Origin: JAPSGM01 sp036556985 | Lineage (GTDB): Bacteria; Chloroflexota; Limnocylindria; QHBO01 | Direction: 5' to 3' | Assembly: GCA_036556985.1 (NCBI GenBank) | Contig: DATBIK010000064.1 | Span: 1-15,398 of the forward strand | DNA: 15,398 bases | Part shown: piece after piece, positions 6,945 through 14,493 of the stretch | How positions within the stretch are numbered: the first letter of the stretch is position 1 | How the letters are laid out: every line of letters begins with the position of its first letter | The notes under the pieces: generated by a model | What the model was told of the DNA's origin: nothing | Seen by the model: the letters and a program-made list of their open reading frames with translations, nothing else | Databases searched by the model: none | Made by a program: the position numbers and the translations under genes

Positions 6945-9900
6945 TCAGCCCCGCAGTCGGCTATCTGCCAGGTCGAGCGAGTCCGCAACCGGACGCCGAG
7001 CACCACGCCGGCGAGCCGCGCTCGCGGCGCGCGCACCGATGACATCGCGAGCGCTCGCCAGACGGGTGGTGATGTCCTCGTCGAGCGCCGCTCCCCGCGG
7101 CGATCCGATGGCTTCGCGCATGGCATCCGCCGCGCCGAGGAGCTCGAATGCCTCGCGCGTCGCGCCGGACGCGGCGACCAGCTGTGCCACGTCCTCGAGC
7201 AGGAAGGCGAGCGCCCACTGATCGTCGAAGCGCCGGTACGTCTCGAGCGCCGCCAGGTAATGCTCGCGGGCCTCGTCGAGGTTGCCGAGCCCGCGGTGTG
7301 CGTTGCCGAGATTGTTCTGGCCGATCGCCACCATCCATGCGTCGCCGACCTCTCGATTGGCCGCGATGCCTTCCTCGAACGAATCGCGCGCCTCGGCGTG
7401 CTGCTCCTCGTGGAGGGCGATCATGCCCAGGTTGTTGTACGAGTTTCCGAGCGCCCAGCGGTCGCCCAGCTCGGAGCGAATGGCGAGCGCGCGACCGTGC
7501 GCATCCCGGGCGGCCGGGTAGTCTCCCGCGTACTCCGCCACGATGCCGAGGTTCGAGTGGAGGGCAGCGGTCGCGGTCCGGTCGCCGACCCGCTCGCGGA
7601 TCTCGAGGCTGGCGAGATATGAGCGCCGCGCCTCGTCCAGGTCGCCGCGCTGGGCGGCGACCGTCCCGGCCAGGTGGAGGACGAGCCCCAGGCCCTCGTC
7701 GTCGTCCACGGCTCTGAACTCGTCAGCGGCGCTGGCCAGCCGCCGGCTGGCCTCGTCGTAGCGCCCCTGCTTGCGGGCGACCTCGGCCAGCGCCGCCTCC
7801 GCGCGCCCGACCAGTGCGCCGTCGCCCACCTCGCGCGCGAGCCCGAGCGCCTGCGTCTCGACCTCCTCGGCGCGGGTCCAGGCGCCGGTGACCTCGAGCA
7901 CTTTGCCGAGGTCGAGCAGCGCGGTCGCCCGCTCGGCACCGTCGAGCATCTCCGCGAGCCGCTCGTAGTAGCCGATCGCGATGTCGTTCGCGTAGCGGCG
8001 TCGGGCCGAGTCAGCCGCTCGCCGGATGAACTCGCGCTTCTTCGCCTCGTCGTCGCCCCGCGTGTAGTGGTGCGCCAGCAGGTCCAGGTGTGGCTCGAGG
8101 TCGGCCGCCTCGGTCTCCTCGATGTAGCCGCCCACCCGCCGGTGCAGGCCGGCCCGAATGGCGAAGGGAAGGCTCTCGTAGGCGACCTCCTGGGTGACGA
8201 CGTGGCGAAACAGATAACTGAGGGTCTCCGCCTGGTCGAGGGTGACGAGGTCCTGCGCCCGCAGCACGTCGAGCCGCTCGAGGATCTCGTCGAGCGTGCC
8301 GAGCTCCGGATAGACACCCGGCAGCATCGGCGCCCGGAACAGCCGCCCGATCACGCTCGCGATCTTGATCGCCCGGCGCGGATCCTCGGCCAGGGCGTCG
8401 ATGCGCGACAGGACGAGGGTGTGGAGGCTGCCGGGCAGCTCGAGGCGGGCGATGGCATCGGCGTCCGACAGCAGGATGCCCTGGTTGGCGACGAAGTTCA
8501 GCAGCTCCTCGGCGTAGAAGGGGTTGCCGCCCGCGCGCTCGACCACGGTCTCGACGAGCGACTCGGGTGCGGTCACATCCGCCCCGAACAGCTGGCTCGC
8601 TTTGGCGGCGATCACCGAGCGGGTCTCCCCCGGGCCGAGCTGATCGAGCGGAAGCTCCCGAAAGTGCGGCAGCCGCCCGAGGCCCAGGCCGCCGCCCGGC
8701 TCGCCCGCGGGGCGGTAGGCGAGCACGAACAGGATCCGCCGCGCCGGGGTCGCGCGCGCGAGTGCTTCGAGCAGGTCACGCGACGGGCCGTCGATCCAAT
8801 GGCAGTCCTCGAGGACGAGGACGATCGGTTCGGCCTCCGTACGGCGCGACAGGATGGTGGCCAGCAGGTCCTCACCGGATGCCTTGCGGAGCTTCGCGTC
8901 GAACGCGCGCGTCAGCTCGGAGTCCGCCATCGATAGACCGATGACGTCGCCGGCCAGGGGCGCGCGCTCGATCAGGCCAGGGTCGATGGCGGCCACCGCC
9001 CGCTCCACGGCGGCGCGCTGCGCCTCGGGGCTCGCCTCGTCGTCGACGTCCAGCAGCCGGCGCCAGATCTCGCGCCACACGAAGTAGCTCGTGTTGCGCC
9101 CGTACGACTGGCACTCGCCGAACGCGACGAGGATCCCGCGGCGACGGGCGCTGCGCACGAACTCGGCCACGAGCCGCGACTTGCCGAGTCCCGCCTCTGC
9201 AGCCAGGCCGATGACGCCTCCGTGGCCCTCGTTCGCGGCGACCAGCGCCTCATCGAGGGTCGTCAGCTCCGCCTCACGCCCGACGATCGGCAGCTCGAAC
9301 CGGACCTGCCGCCGCGAGGCGAGCGCCAGCGACGAGGAGAGGACGTGGACTGCCACCGGGTCCGCCTTGCCCTTCAGTCGCAGCGGCTCGATGGTCTCCC
9401 ACACGAAGCCTTCGCCCGCGGCGCGCCGGACCTCGTCGCTCACGTAGATGCGACCTGCCGGCGCGGAGCCCATGAGGCGGGCCGCGAGGTTCACCGCGTC
9501 GCCGAGGCACACGAACGTGCGGCGCATGGCATGGCCGTACGTCCCGCTCCGCAGCTGGCCATATGCGATGCCGATCTGGATGTCGCGCGCGGCGGTGTCG
9601 TGATCCAGCGTCGCCAGCTCCAGGGCCGCGGTCGCGGCCCGGACGGCGTCGTCCTCGTGGGCGACCGGCGAGCCGAAGACGCCGTACAGGTACGCCCCCT
9701 TGTCGCCGAGCGTGAGCTGGAGCACGTTGCCGCCGTAGCTCTCGAAGATGCGCTCCGCGCGGACCACGAACTCGTTCAGCTTCTCATCGGCCGCGTCATC
9801 GGTATCGAAGTCGATGCCGCCAAAGCGCAGGAAGACCGGATAGGCCGGCCGCAGATCGGCGAGAAACTCGCCGCGGCCGGCGGTCAGCCGCTCGAACACG

Positions 9901-10649
9901 TCCGGCAGCAGCCAGTGGCGGACGATCGCCGGGTCCAGAGGCCGCCTCGGCTCCGCCTCCGGCGCCTCGGGCACCTCCACGGCCAGGCCGCCGACGACCG
10001 CGACCGTGTGCCCGGTCTCGGGGTCGCTGCGCTCCTCGGCGATCGTCACCGCCTTGCCGAGGGCGGCCACGGCGGAGGCATCCAGCACGATCTCGCCCTT
10101 CTCGGCGGCGTGCTCGGCATCGGCCAGGGCGTCGACCAGCTGCCCGGCCAGCACGTCGATGTACTGCACGTCGGGGTCGCCGACCACGAAGCGCCGCGCG
10201 GGTCCCACCGCGATCGACACCTTCATCGCCAGCCTCACCTCGGTGCCGCCTGGCGTCACGACCTGCCCCACCCGGTCCATGGCGGCCTGCATGCCGATCG
10301 CCGCCGCCACCGCCCGCCGGCCGTCGTCGCCGTCCAGCCAGCCGGTGATCGCGTCGCCGGAGAAGTAGATGACGTTGCCGCCGTAGCGGTCGAGCTCGGC
10401 GATGACGGCGTGGAAGGCACGGTCGAGGTTGGCGGTCAGCTCCTCCGCGCCGCGCTGCGGGCCGAGCTCGTTGCGAAGCGCCTCGGTAAGGGGTGTGAAG
10501 CCCGAGATGTCGGCGAAGATGCCGCTGCCCTGCACGCGGTCGGGCAGCTCGAGCCCGTCGGCCAGCGCCCGTCGCCGGTCACGGGCGATGTACGCCTCCG
10601 GGTTGTCGATCGTCGCCGGCGTCGCCGGAGCGGCAGTGGCATCGGTCAT
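6945..10649 (-). CDS. Soluble-adenylyl-cyclase-like protein: two class III cyclase domains, STAND-type ATPase and TPR tail
   Basis: A cytoplasmic signalling protein of 1234 residues from ATG 10649. Two class III cyclase homology domains occur at about 38-195 and 270-415. The first has both metal-binding Asp residues (FADISGFT, Asp47; SGDAITG, Asp99) but lacks the Asn/Arg pair. The second lacks the first metal Asp (LRFGGID) but has Lys317 in LGDKGA, and Asn387 and Arg391 in GDAVNLAARL. Together they would form one complete adenylyl cyclase site, as in mammalian soluble cyclase. A STAND/AAA-like ATPase follows: Walker A ending GLGKS at 487-491 and Walker B LVLED at 611-615. About 900-1150 is TPR-like (repeated NNLG, A...Y..AL). 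Expected product is cAMP from ATP, with ATPase and TPR regions for regulation or partner binding; the input signal is unknown. No SD precedes the ATG, and the hydrolase gene lies 49 nt upstream. The open frame continues far upstream, but that part is antisense to other genes. Confidence 0.93.
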   Translation of the reverse strand: MTDATAAPATPATIDNPEAYIARDRRRALADGLELPDRVQGSGIFADISGFTPLTEALRNELGPQRGAEELTANLDRAFHAVIAELDRYGGNVIYFSGDAITGWLDGDDGRRAVAAAIGMQAAMDRVGQVVTPGGTEVRLAMKVSIAVGPARRFVVGDPDVQYIDVLAGQLVDALADAEHAAEKGEIVLDASAVAALGKAVTIAEERSDPETGHTVAVVGGLAVEVPEAPEAEPRRPLDPAIVRHWLLPDVFERLTAGRGEFLADLRPAYPVFLRFGGIDFDTDDAADEKLNEFVVRAERIFESYGGNVLQLTLGDKGAYLYGVFGSPVAHEDDAVRAATAALELATLDHDTAARDIQIGIAYGQLRSGTYGHAMRRTFVCLGDAVNLAARLMGSAPAGRIYVSDEVRRAAGEGFVWETIEPLRLKGKADPVAVHVLSSSLALASRRQVRFELPIVGREAELTTLDEALVAANEGHGGVIGLAAEAGLGKSRLVAEFVRSARRRGILVAFGECQSYGRNTSYFVWREIWRRLLDVDDEASPEAQRAAVERAVAAIDPGLIERAPLAGDVIGLSMADSELTRAFDAKLRKASGEDLLATILSRRTEAEPIVLVLEDCHWIDGPSRDLLEALARATPARRILFVLAYRPAGEPGGGLGLGRLPHFRELPLDQLGPGETRSVIAAKASQLFGADVTAPESLVETVVERAGGNPFYAEELLNFVANQGILLSDADAIARLELPGSLHTLVLSRIDALAEDPRRAIKIASVIGRLFRAPMLPGVYPELGTLDEILERLDVLRAQDLVTLDQAETLSYLFRHVVTQEVAYESLPFAIRAGLHRRVGGYIEETEAADLEPHLDLLAHHYTRGDDEAKKREFIRRAADSARRRYANDIAIGYYERLAEMLDGAERATALLDLGKVLEVTGAWTRAEEVETQALGLAREVGDGALVGRAEAALAEVARKQGRYDEASRRLASAADEFRAVDDDEGLGLVLHLAGTVAAQRGDLDEARRSYLASLEIRERVGDRTATAALHSNLGIVAEYAGDYPAARDAHGRALAIRSELGDRWALGNSYNNLGMIALHEEQHAEARDSFEEGIAANREVGDAWMVAIGQNNLGNAHRGLGNLDEAREHYLAALETYRRFDDQWALAFLLEDVAQLVAASGATREAFELLGAADAMREAIGSPRGAALDEDITTRLASARDVIGARAASAARRRGARRPVADSLDLADSRLRG

Positions 10650-10675
10650 TGCGCGGGCACGTGCGGATCGGGGCG

Positions 10676-10681
10676 AGTGTA
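10676..10681 (-). promoter_or_regulatory. Possible -10 element (TACACT) upstream of the cyclase gene
   Basis: TACACT on the minus strand lies between the hydrolase stop and the cyclase ATG and would give a leader of about 20 nt without an SD. No clear -35 box was found. Co-transcription with the hydrolase is the alternative. Confidence 0.3.
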
Positions 10682-10698
10682 CGTGACCGGCGAACCGC

Positions 10699-11223
10699 TC
10701 AGCGGACGGGGTCGAGCCCGCGCCGGAACGCCGCGATCCGATCGAGCGCGTCCTCCAGGCGTGGACCGATGCCGTGGCGGAGGCCCGGGTAGACGACGAG
10801 CTCGTGGGCGGGGAGCTGCTCGACCGCACCCCGCAGCAGCTCGATGCGCGCGAACGGGTCGCGATCGCCGGACAGGAGGAGGACCGGGCACGCGATCCGG
10901 GGCCAATGGGCCGTGCGTTCCCTCCAGCGCTCGGTCCTGCCAGGCGGATGAAGCGGGTACGACAGCAGGACGAGCCCGGCATACAGCTCCTCGGCCGCCA
11001 GGAGCGAGGCGACGCGCCCGCCGAACGAGTGCCCGCCGATGATTGCCGCCCCATCAGGCGGAGCGGCCTCGCGGTAGCGGGGGATCGCCCGCTCCGCGGC
11101 ACCCTTCGGCAGGGAGACCGCCTCGGCGGCGAGCCCGCGACGCCGCAGACCCTCGACGTGCGAGCGCATGCTGGCCGCCGTCCCGGACGCCCCGTGGGCG
11201 AGGAAGATGGTCGGCTCGGCCAT
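10699..11223 (-). CDS. Small alpha/beta hydrolase (dienelactone hydrolase / KANL3-Tex30-like)
   Basis: A 174-residue alpha/beta hydrolase-fold protein, probably cytoplasmic, with no signal peptide or membrane segment. It begins MAEPTIFLAHGASG, whose HGASG matches the oxyanion region. It carries the nucleophile elbow GGHSFGG with Ser66, then CPVLLLSGDRDPF (Asp122 or Asp120), and a terminal His150 in GLRHGIG, so a complete Ser-Asp-His triad can be proposed. It is compact, with little room for a cap domain, which fits the KANL3/Tex30 or dienelactone-hydrolase-like groups. Substrate is unknown. ATG 11223 was chosen because the fold begins at once and TACGCT lies 7 nt upstream; an in-frame ATG 33 nt further up would add an unsupported tail. 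The gene diverges from the molybdoenzyme gene and precedes the cyclase gene by 49 nt on the same strand. Confidence 0.85.
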   Translation of the reverse strand: MAEPTIFLAHGASGTAASMRSHVEGLRRRGLAAEAVSLPKGAAERAIPRYREAAPPDGAAIIGGHSFGGRVASLLAAEELYAGLVLLSYPLHPPGRTERWRERTAHWPRIACPVLLLSGDRDPFARIELLRGAVEQLPAHELVVYPGLRHGIGPRLEDALDRIAAFRRGLDPVR

Positions 11224-11300
11224 GGCGCGTAGCGTAGCGGGCGACACGCTTCGCACGACCTACATATGGCCGTCACACGCCGGCGCTTCAATCCGGTGCG
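11224..11300. promoter_or_regulatory. Divergent intergenic region between hydrolase and molybdoenzyme genes
   Basis: These 77 nt must hold start signals for both strands. The minus side contains TACGCT 7 nt before the hydrolase ATG, within a duplicated GCGTA (11227-11236 area). The plus side has no SD before the ATG at 11301; TACATA at 11261 and TTCAAT at 11287 are only weak -10 candidates. A CATATG palindrome at 11263-11268 is of unknown meaning. Confidence 0.45.
11231..11236 (-). promoter_or_regulatory. Probable leaderless -10 element (TACGCT) of the hydrolase gene
   Basis: TACGCT on the minus strand is followed by a 7-nt spacer and the ATG at 11223. No SD is present between them. It matches the TANNNT pattern seen at the DUF72, PRC-barrel-like and paaA starts. 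Confidence 0.45.
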
Positions 11301-12842
11301 ATGGACGCACCGTCTCCCGCTCCTTCTCGCCTGCGCGCGGCGATCGCCGGGCTCGTGTCCGGCGCGCTCGGCGTGGGGGTGGGGGAGCTCATCGCCGGCC
11401 TCGTGCCCGGCGCGCCGTCGCTGGTCCTCGCAATCGGCAGCGGGGTCATCGAGCTCCAGCCGCCCGGCGCGAAGCAGTTCGTCGTCGACCTGTTCGGCGA
11501 GGCCGACAAGCTGGTGCTCAACCTCCTCGTCGCTGCGGTGGCGCTCGGCATCGGCGCGGCGCTCGGCGTCCTCGCCCTGCGCTCGTGGCGGGCGGCGGTG
11601 GCGGGCTTCGCCGGCATCGGCGTGCTCGCCTTCGCCGCCTCGCGCCTGGAAGGGGAGCAGAACGACCTCATCCTCTCGGCGCTGACGAGCGTGCTGGCCG
11701 TGGTGGTGGCGATCTACACCTTGCGCTGGCTGCTCCGGCTGGCCGCGCCTGAGCCGCGCGCGGCCGAGATGCCGGACTTCTCGCGGCGGCATTTCCTGGG
11801 GGGAGCGGTTGCCGTCGCGGGCGTCGCCGCCGGGGCCAGCGTCGTCGGTCGGGTCCTGCTCGAGAATCGGGCCGGGCGGGTGGCATCGGTCCCGGACGTG
11901 CCGGCCCCCGGGCAGACTGCGCCGCCGCTGCCGCCGGGTGCCAGCCTGGACGTTCCCGGCATCAGCCCCATCGTCACCCCCAACGACAGCTTCTACCGCA
12001 TCGACACCGAGCTCCTCGTCCCGCGCCTCGACGCGAGCACCTGGTCGCTCGAGGTCAACGGCATGGTCGACAACCCGTTCACCATCGACTACGACGAGCT
12101 GGTTGGCATGCCGCTCGTCGAGCAGTACGTGACGATCGCCTGCGTGAGCAACGAGGTCGGCGGCCGGCTGGTCGGCAACGCGAAGTGGCGCGGCGTGCGG
12201 CTGCGCGACCTCCTCGACCGCGCCGGGGTGCAGGACGGTGCCACCCAGATCGTGGGTCGCGCGCATGACGGCTGGACGGCCGGATTCCCGACATCGTGGG
12301 TGGCGACCCCGGAGCGCGAGGCGATGGTGGCGGTGGCCATGAACGACCAGCCGCTGCCCCCGGAGCACGGCTACCCGGCGCGGCTCATCGTGCCGGGGCT
12401 GTACGGCTACGTGTCGGCCACGAAGTGGCTCACCAACATCGAGCTGACCCGGCTCGAGGACTTCGACGCGTACTGGGTGCCGCGTGGCTGGGCCAAGGAA
12501 GCGCCGATCCTGACCCAGTCGCGCATCGACCGGCCGAACGACGGCCAGACGGTGCGGCCCGGCCCGGTGCCGATCGCCGGGGTGGCGTGGGCGCCGGACC
12601 GCGGCGTCTCGCGCGTCGAGGTCCAGGTCGATGAGGGCGAGTGGATCGAGGCCGAGATCTCGGCGCCGATCTCGGACGCGACCTGGGTGCAGTTCGTCCA
12701 CCCCTGGGAGGCGACGAGCGGCAACCACACGGTCCGCGTGCGAGCGACCGACGGGACCGGCGAGGTACAGACCGCCGAGACGTCGCGGCCGGACCCCGAC
12801 GGCGCCCGCGGCCACCACACCATCAGCGTGCAGGTGGCTTGA
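11301..12842 (+). CDS. Membrane-anchored sulfite-oxidase-family molybdopterin-dependent oxidoreductase
   Basis: A 513-residue protein with an N-terminal membrane part fused to a sulfite-oxidase-fold catalytic part. Hydrophobic segments lie at about 11-34, 70-95, 98-115 and 122-147, with a weaker one at 38-52. Next come a Tat-like SRRHFLGG at 161-168 and a further hydrophobic stretch to about 187. The oxidoreductase molybdopterin-binding domain spans roughly 220-385; Cys281 in IACVSNEVGG is the likely molybdenum ligand, followed by WRGVRLRDLL, and GYPARLIVPGLYGY is a typical family segment. A Mo-co dimerisation-like Ig domain follows (about 405-510; VPIAGVAW...VEVQVDEGEW). It probably acts on the outer face of the membrane as an oxidase or reductase; sulfite as substrate is not shown. 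No heme-binding domain or electron partner is encoded nearby. It is followed after 22 nt by the lipid kinase gene. Confidence 0.92.
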   Translation: MDAPSPAPSRLRAAIAGLVSGALGVGVGELIAGLVPGAPSLVLAIGSGVIELQPPGAKQFVVDLFGEADKLVLNLLVAAVALGIGAALGVLALRSWRAAVAGFAGIGVLAFAASRLEGEQNDLILSALTSVLAVVVAIYTLRWLLRLAAPEPRAAEMPDFSRRHFLGGAVAVAGVAAGASVVGRVLLENRAGRVASVPDVPAPGQTAPPLPPGASLDVPGISPIVTPNDSFYRIDTELLVPRLDASTWSLEVNGMVDNPFTIDYDELVGMPLVEQYVTIACVSNEVGGRLVGNAKWRGVRLRDLLDRAGVQDGATQIVGRAHDGWTAGFPTSWVATPEREAMVAVAMNDQPLPPEHGYPARLIVPGLYGYVSATKWLTNIELTRLEDFDAYWVPRGWAKEAPILTQSRIDRPNDGQTVRPGPVPIAGVAWAPDRGVSRVEVQVDEGEWIEAEISAPISDATWVQFVHPWEATSGNHTVRVRATDGTGEVQTAETSRPDPDGARGHHTISVQVA

Positions 12843-12864
12843 CGGCCCGCGCAGAATCGACGGC

Positions 12865-13842
12865 GTGCCAGCGCCGGCCGCGCCCCTTTTCATCGTCAAT
12901 CCGATCGCGGGGAACGGCCGGGCGCACGGACTCGCCCCCCGCATCCAGGCCTGGCTCGCCGAGCGCGGGCTGACCGCCCGCCTGCTCGAGACCCGGGAGC
13001 GCGGCCACGCCGAACGGCTGGCCTCGACCGCCGGTGACCTCGGGCACGACCGGGTCGTGGTGGTGGGCGGCGACGGCACGATCCAGGAGGTCGTGAACGG
13101 CCTGCTCACCGCGGCACGCGCTCCGGGCGATGGGGTGGCGGCCCTGGGCGCCATCCCCGCGGGCAACGGGAACGACCTCGTCCGAGACCTCGCGCTTCCG
13201 CTCGACCCGATGGCCGCCCTGGCCGTCGCCCTCGGCGAGGAGACGCGGCCGATCGACGTGGCCGTGGCCCGCGGTGACGACGGCCGCACGCGCCACTTCG
13301 CCGTGGCCGGCGGCGTCGGGTTCGACGCGCGGGTGGCCCACGTCATGTACGGCCACCGCTTCCCCTGGCAGCGGGGGAGGGCCGGCTACTTCCTTTCGAC
13401 CTTCCTCGAGCTGCTTCGGTTCAGGAACCATCGCCTGCGGCTGACCCTCGACACGCACGACGGAACGCGCGAGATCGAGCGCACCTCGCTGCTCGTCGCC
13501 TTCGCCAACGGGCCGTACTACGGCGGCGGCATGCAGATCTGCCCGGGCGCCGACCCCGCCGACGGCCTCCTGGACGTCTGTGTCGCCGGGGACCTGAGCC
13601 GATGGGAGGCGATCCGCCTGCTGCCCGGCATCTACCGCGGCGCCCATGTCGGCCACCCGAAGGTCGAGTTCGTGCGGGCCCGATCCATCCGCTTCGACGG
13701 CGACGACGGCACCCTCGTCCATCTCGACGGCGAGCCGTTCGGCGCCATTCCGCTCACGATCGACCTCCTGCCGGCCGCGCTCCAGGTGGCGGTGGCGGAC
13801 ACGGGGCCACCGCCCATGCCTTCCGCTACCGTAGGCCGGTGA
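12865..13842 (+). CDS. Diacylglycerol kinase / YegS-like lipid kinase
   Basis: A 325-residue soluble lipid kinase of the DAGK catalytic family (diacylglycerol kinase, sphingosine kinase and YegS group), expected to phosphorylate a lipid hydroxyl with ATP at the inner membrane face. It opens with FIVNPIAGNGRA (9-20), carries the nucleotide-binding GGDGT at 68-72 in VVVVGGDGTIQEVVNG, and has IPAGNGNDLVRDL at 97-109. The C-terminal beta-sandwich contains AVAGGVGFDARV, ANGPYYGGGMQICPGADPADGLLDV and HLDGEP, all typical. Length matches the family. The GTG at 12865 was chosen because the fold begins directly after it; an extension of the same frame to 12631 would overlap the preceding gene. There is no SD; CAGAAT at 12852-12857, 7 nt before the GTG, is an imperfect -10. 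The end overlaps the next gene by 4 nt. Lipid substrate is undetermined. Confidence 0.92.
   Translation: MPAPAAPLFIVNPIAGNGRAHGLAPRIQAWLAERGLTARLLETRERGHAERLASTAGDLGHDRVVVVGGDGTIQEVVNGLLTAARAPGDGVAALGAIPAGNGNDLVRDLALPLDPMAALAVALGEETRPIDVAVARGDDGRTRHFAVAGGVGFDARVAHVMYGHRFPWQRGRAGYFLSTFLELLRFRNHRLRLTLDTHDGTREIERTSLLVAFANGPYYGGGMQICPGADPADGLLDVCVAGDLSRWEAIRLLPGIYRGAHVGHPKVEFVRARSIRFDGDDGTLVHLDGEPFGAIPLTIDLLPAALQVAVADTGPPPMPSATVGR
13827..13832 (+). promoter_or_regulatory. Possible leaderless -10 element (TACCGT) inside the end of the lipid kinase gene
   Basis: TACCGT lies within the last codons of the lipid kinase gene, exactly 6 nt before the GTG at 13839. This is the spacing expected for transcription starting at the start codon. 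Since the genes overlap, translational coupling could do without it. Confidence 0.35.
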
Positions 13843-14090
13843 CCGAGAACACGGCGCAACCGACGCGAGGACAGCGGCTGGTGGGCGCGGGCGGAAAGGG
13901 TATCGGCACCGTGGACGCCGTCTTCGCCGACTACCTGCTCGTCCGCACCCACGGCCTGCTGCCGGTGGACCTCTACGTGCCGCGCTCGGAGGTAACCACC
14001 GACGAGCGGGGACGCCTGAGCGTGCCGCTCGACCGGGACGCGGCCTACGCGGCGTGGCACCGGCCGCTGAAGCGGGTCGAGCATGACTGA
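13839..14090 (+). CDS. Small PRC-barrel-like protein (DUF2171-like)
   Basis: An 83-residue protein starting at GTG 13839, which overlaps the lipid kinase stop as GTGA. The core GKGIGTVDAVFADYLLV, then LPVDLYVPRSEV and the end AAYAAWHRP, follow the PRC-barrel/DUF2171 pattern: a glycine turn, short beta strands, a YVP strand, and a closing strand followed by a short helix. No catalytic residues are expected; such proteins are usually thought to bind a partner or serve as small stress-linked beta-barrels. There is no signal peptide. It overlaps the DUF2255 gene by 8 nt, so the lipid kinase, this gene and the DUF2255 gene very likely form one transcript. The family assignment rests on pattern and is moderate. 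Confidence 0.75.
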   Translation: MTENTAQPTRGQRLVGAGGKGIGTVDAVFADYLLVRTHGLLPVDLYVPRSEVTTDERGRLSVPLDRDAAYAAWHRPLKRVEHD

Positions 14091-14454
14091 CGAGGAACGC
14101 GAGCTGCTGCGCGCGGCGCGCGAGGTGCGGATCGAGACGAGCCGCGGCGAGGGCGCGCCGGTGCATCGGACCATCATCTGGGTGGTGGTGGACGACGCCG
14201 ACCGGGTCCTGGTGCGCACCTACCTGGGGCCGGGATCGCGCTGGTACCGCGAGGCCCTCGCCAGCGGACGGGTTCGCCTCGTCTCCGGCGAGCGGGCCAT
14301 CGACTTCAGCGTCGAGGCGGCGACGGATCCGGATCGCATGGAGGCCTGCTCGGACGCGCTGCGCGCCAAGTACCGCCGCAGCGTCTCGCTCGACGCCATG
14401 CTGCGAGACGAGGTCCTTGGCACGACTCTCGAGCTGCATCCGCACCAGGACTGA
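14083..14454 (+). CDS. DUF2255 family protein (split-barrel-like)
   Basis: A 123-residue protein beginning MTDEERELLRAAREVRIET. HRTIIWVVVDDADRVLVRTYLGPGSRWYREAL (about 29-60) is the hallmark of DUF2255, a small family whose fold resembles flavin-binding split barrels such as the deazaflavin-dependent nitroreductases. No flavin-binding or catalytic residue can be assigned, and function is unknown. The ATG overlaps the stop of the PRC-barrel-like gene by 8 nt, implying translational coupling; no SD is evident. It ends 39 nt before paaA, which has its own candidate promoter. The family call is fairly good; any role in redox chemistry is inference. Confidence 0.8.
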   Translation: MTDEERELLRAAREVRIETSRGEGAPVHRTIIWVVVDDADRVLVRTYLGPGSRWYREALASGRVRLVSGERAIDFSVEAATDPDRMEACSDALRAKYRRSVSLDAMLRDEVLGTTLELHPHQD

Positions 14455-14479
14455 GTGCGCGGTGGCATCGGTGATGCGG

Positions 14480-14485
14480 TACCCT
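14480..14485 (+). promoter_or_regulatory. Probable leaderless -10 element (TACCCT) of paaA
   Basis: TACCCT lies 5 nt before the GTG at 14491 and 8 nt before the adjoining in-frame ATG at 14494, with no SD between. It lies in the 39-nt gap after the DUF2255 gene and suggests that paaA begins a separate transcript. Confidence 0.45.
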
Positions 14486-14493
14486 CAGGCGTG

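Noticed and set aside
12839..12857. TTGACG and CAGAAT as a -35/-10 pair before the lipid kinase gene
   Set aside because: The spacer is 7 nt instead of about 17, so they cannot work together as a sigma70-type promoter; CAGAAT alone remains a weak leaderless -10 candidate.
12631..12864. N-terminal extension of the lipid kinase frame
   Set aside because: It overlaps the end of the molybdoenzyme gene in another frame and is Arg/Pro-rich without domain similarity; the kinase fold begins at GTG 12865.
10650..13346. An 899-codon N-terminal extension of the cyclase frame
   Set aside because: It runs antisense or out of frame through the hydrolase, molybdoenzyme and lipid kinase genes and has no recognisable domain; the cyclase begins at ATG 10649.
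12823..14445. A 540-codon minus-strand frame opposite the lipid kinase and small genes
   Set aside because: Low-complexity Arg/Ala/Gly/Val text opposite well-supported genes; no domain or start signal.
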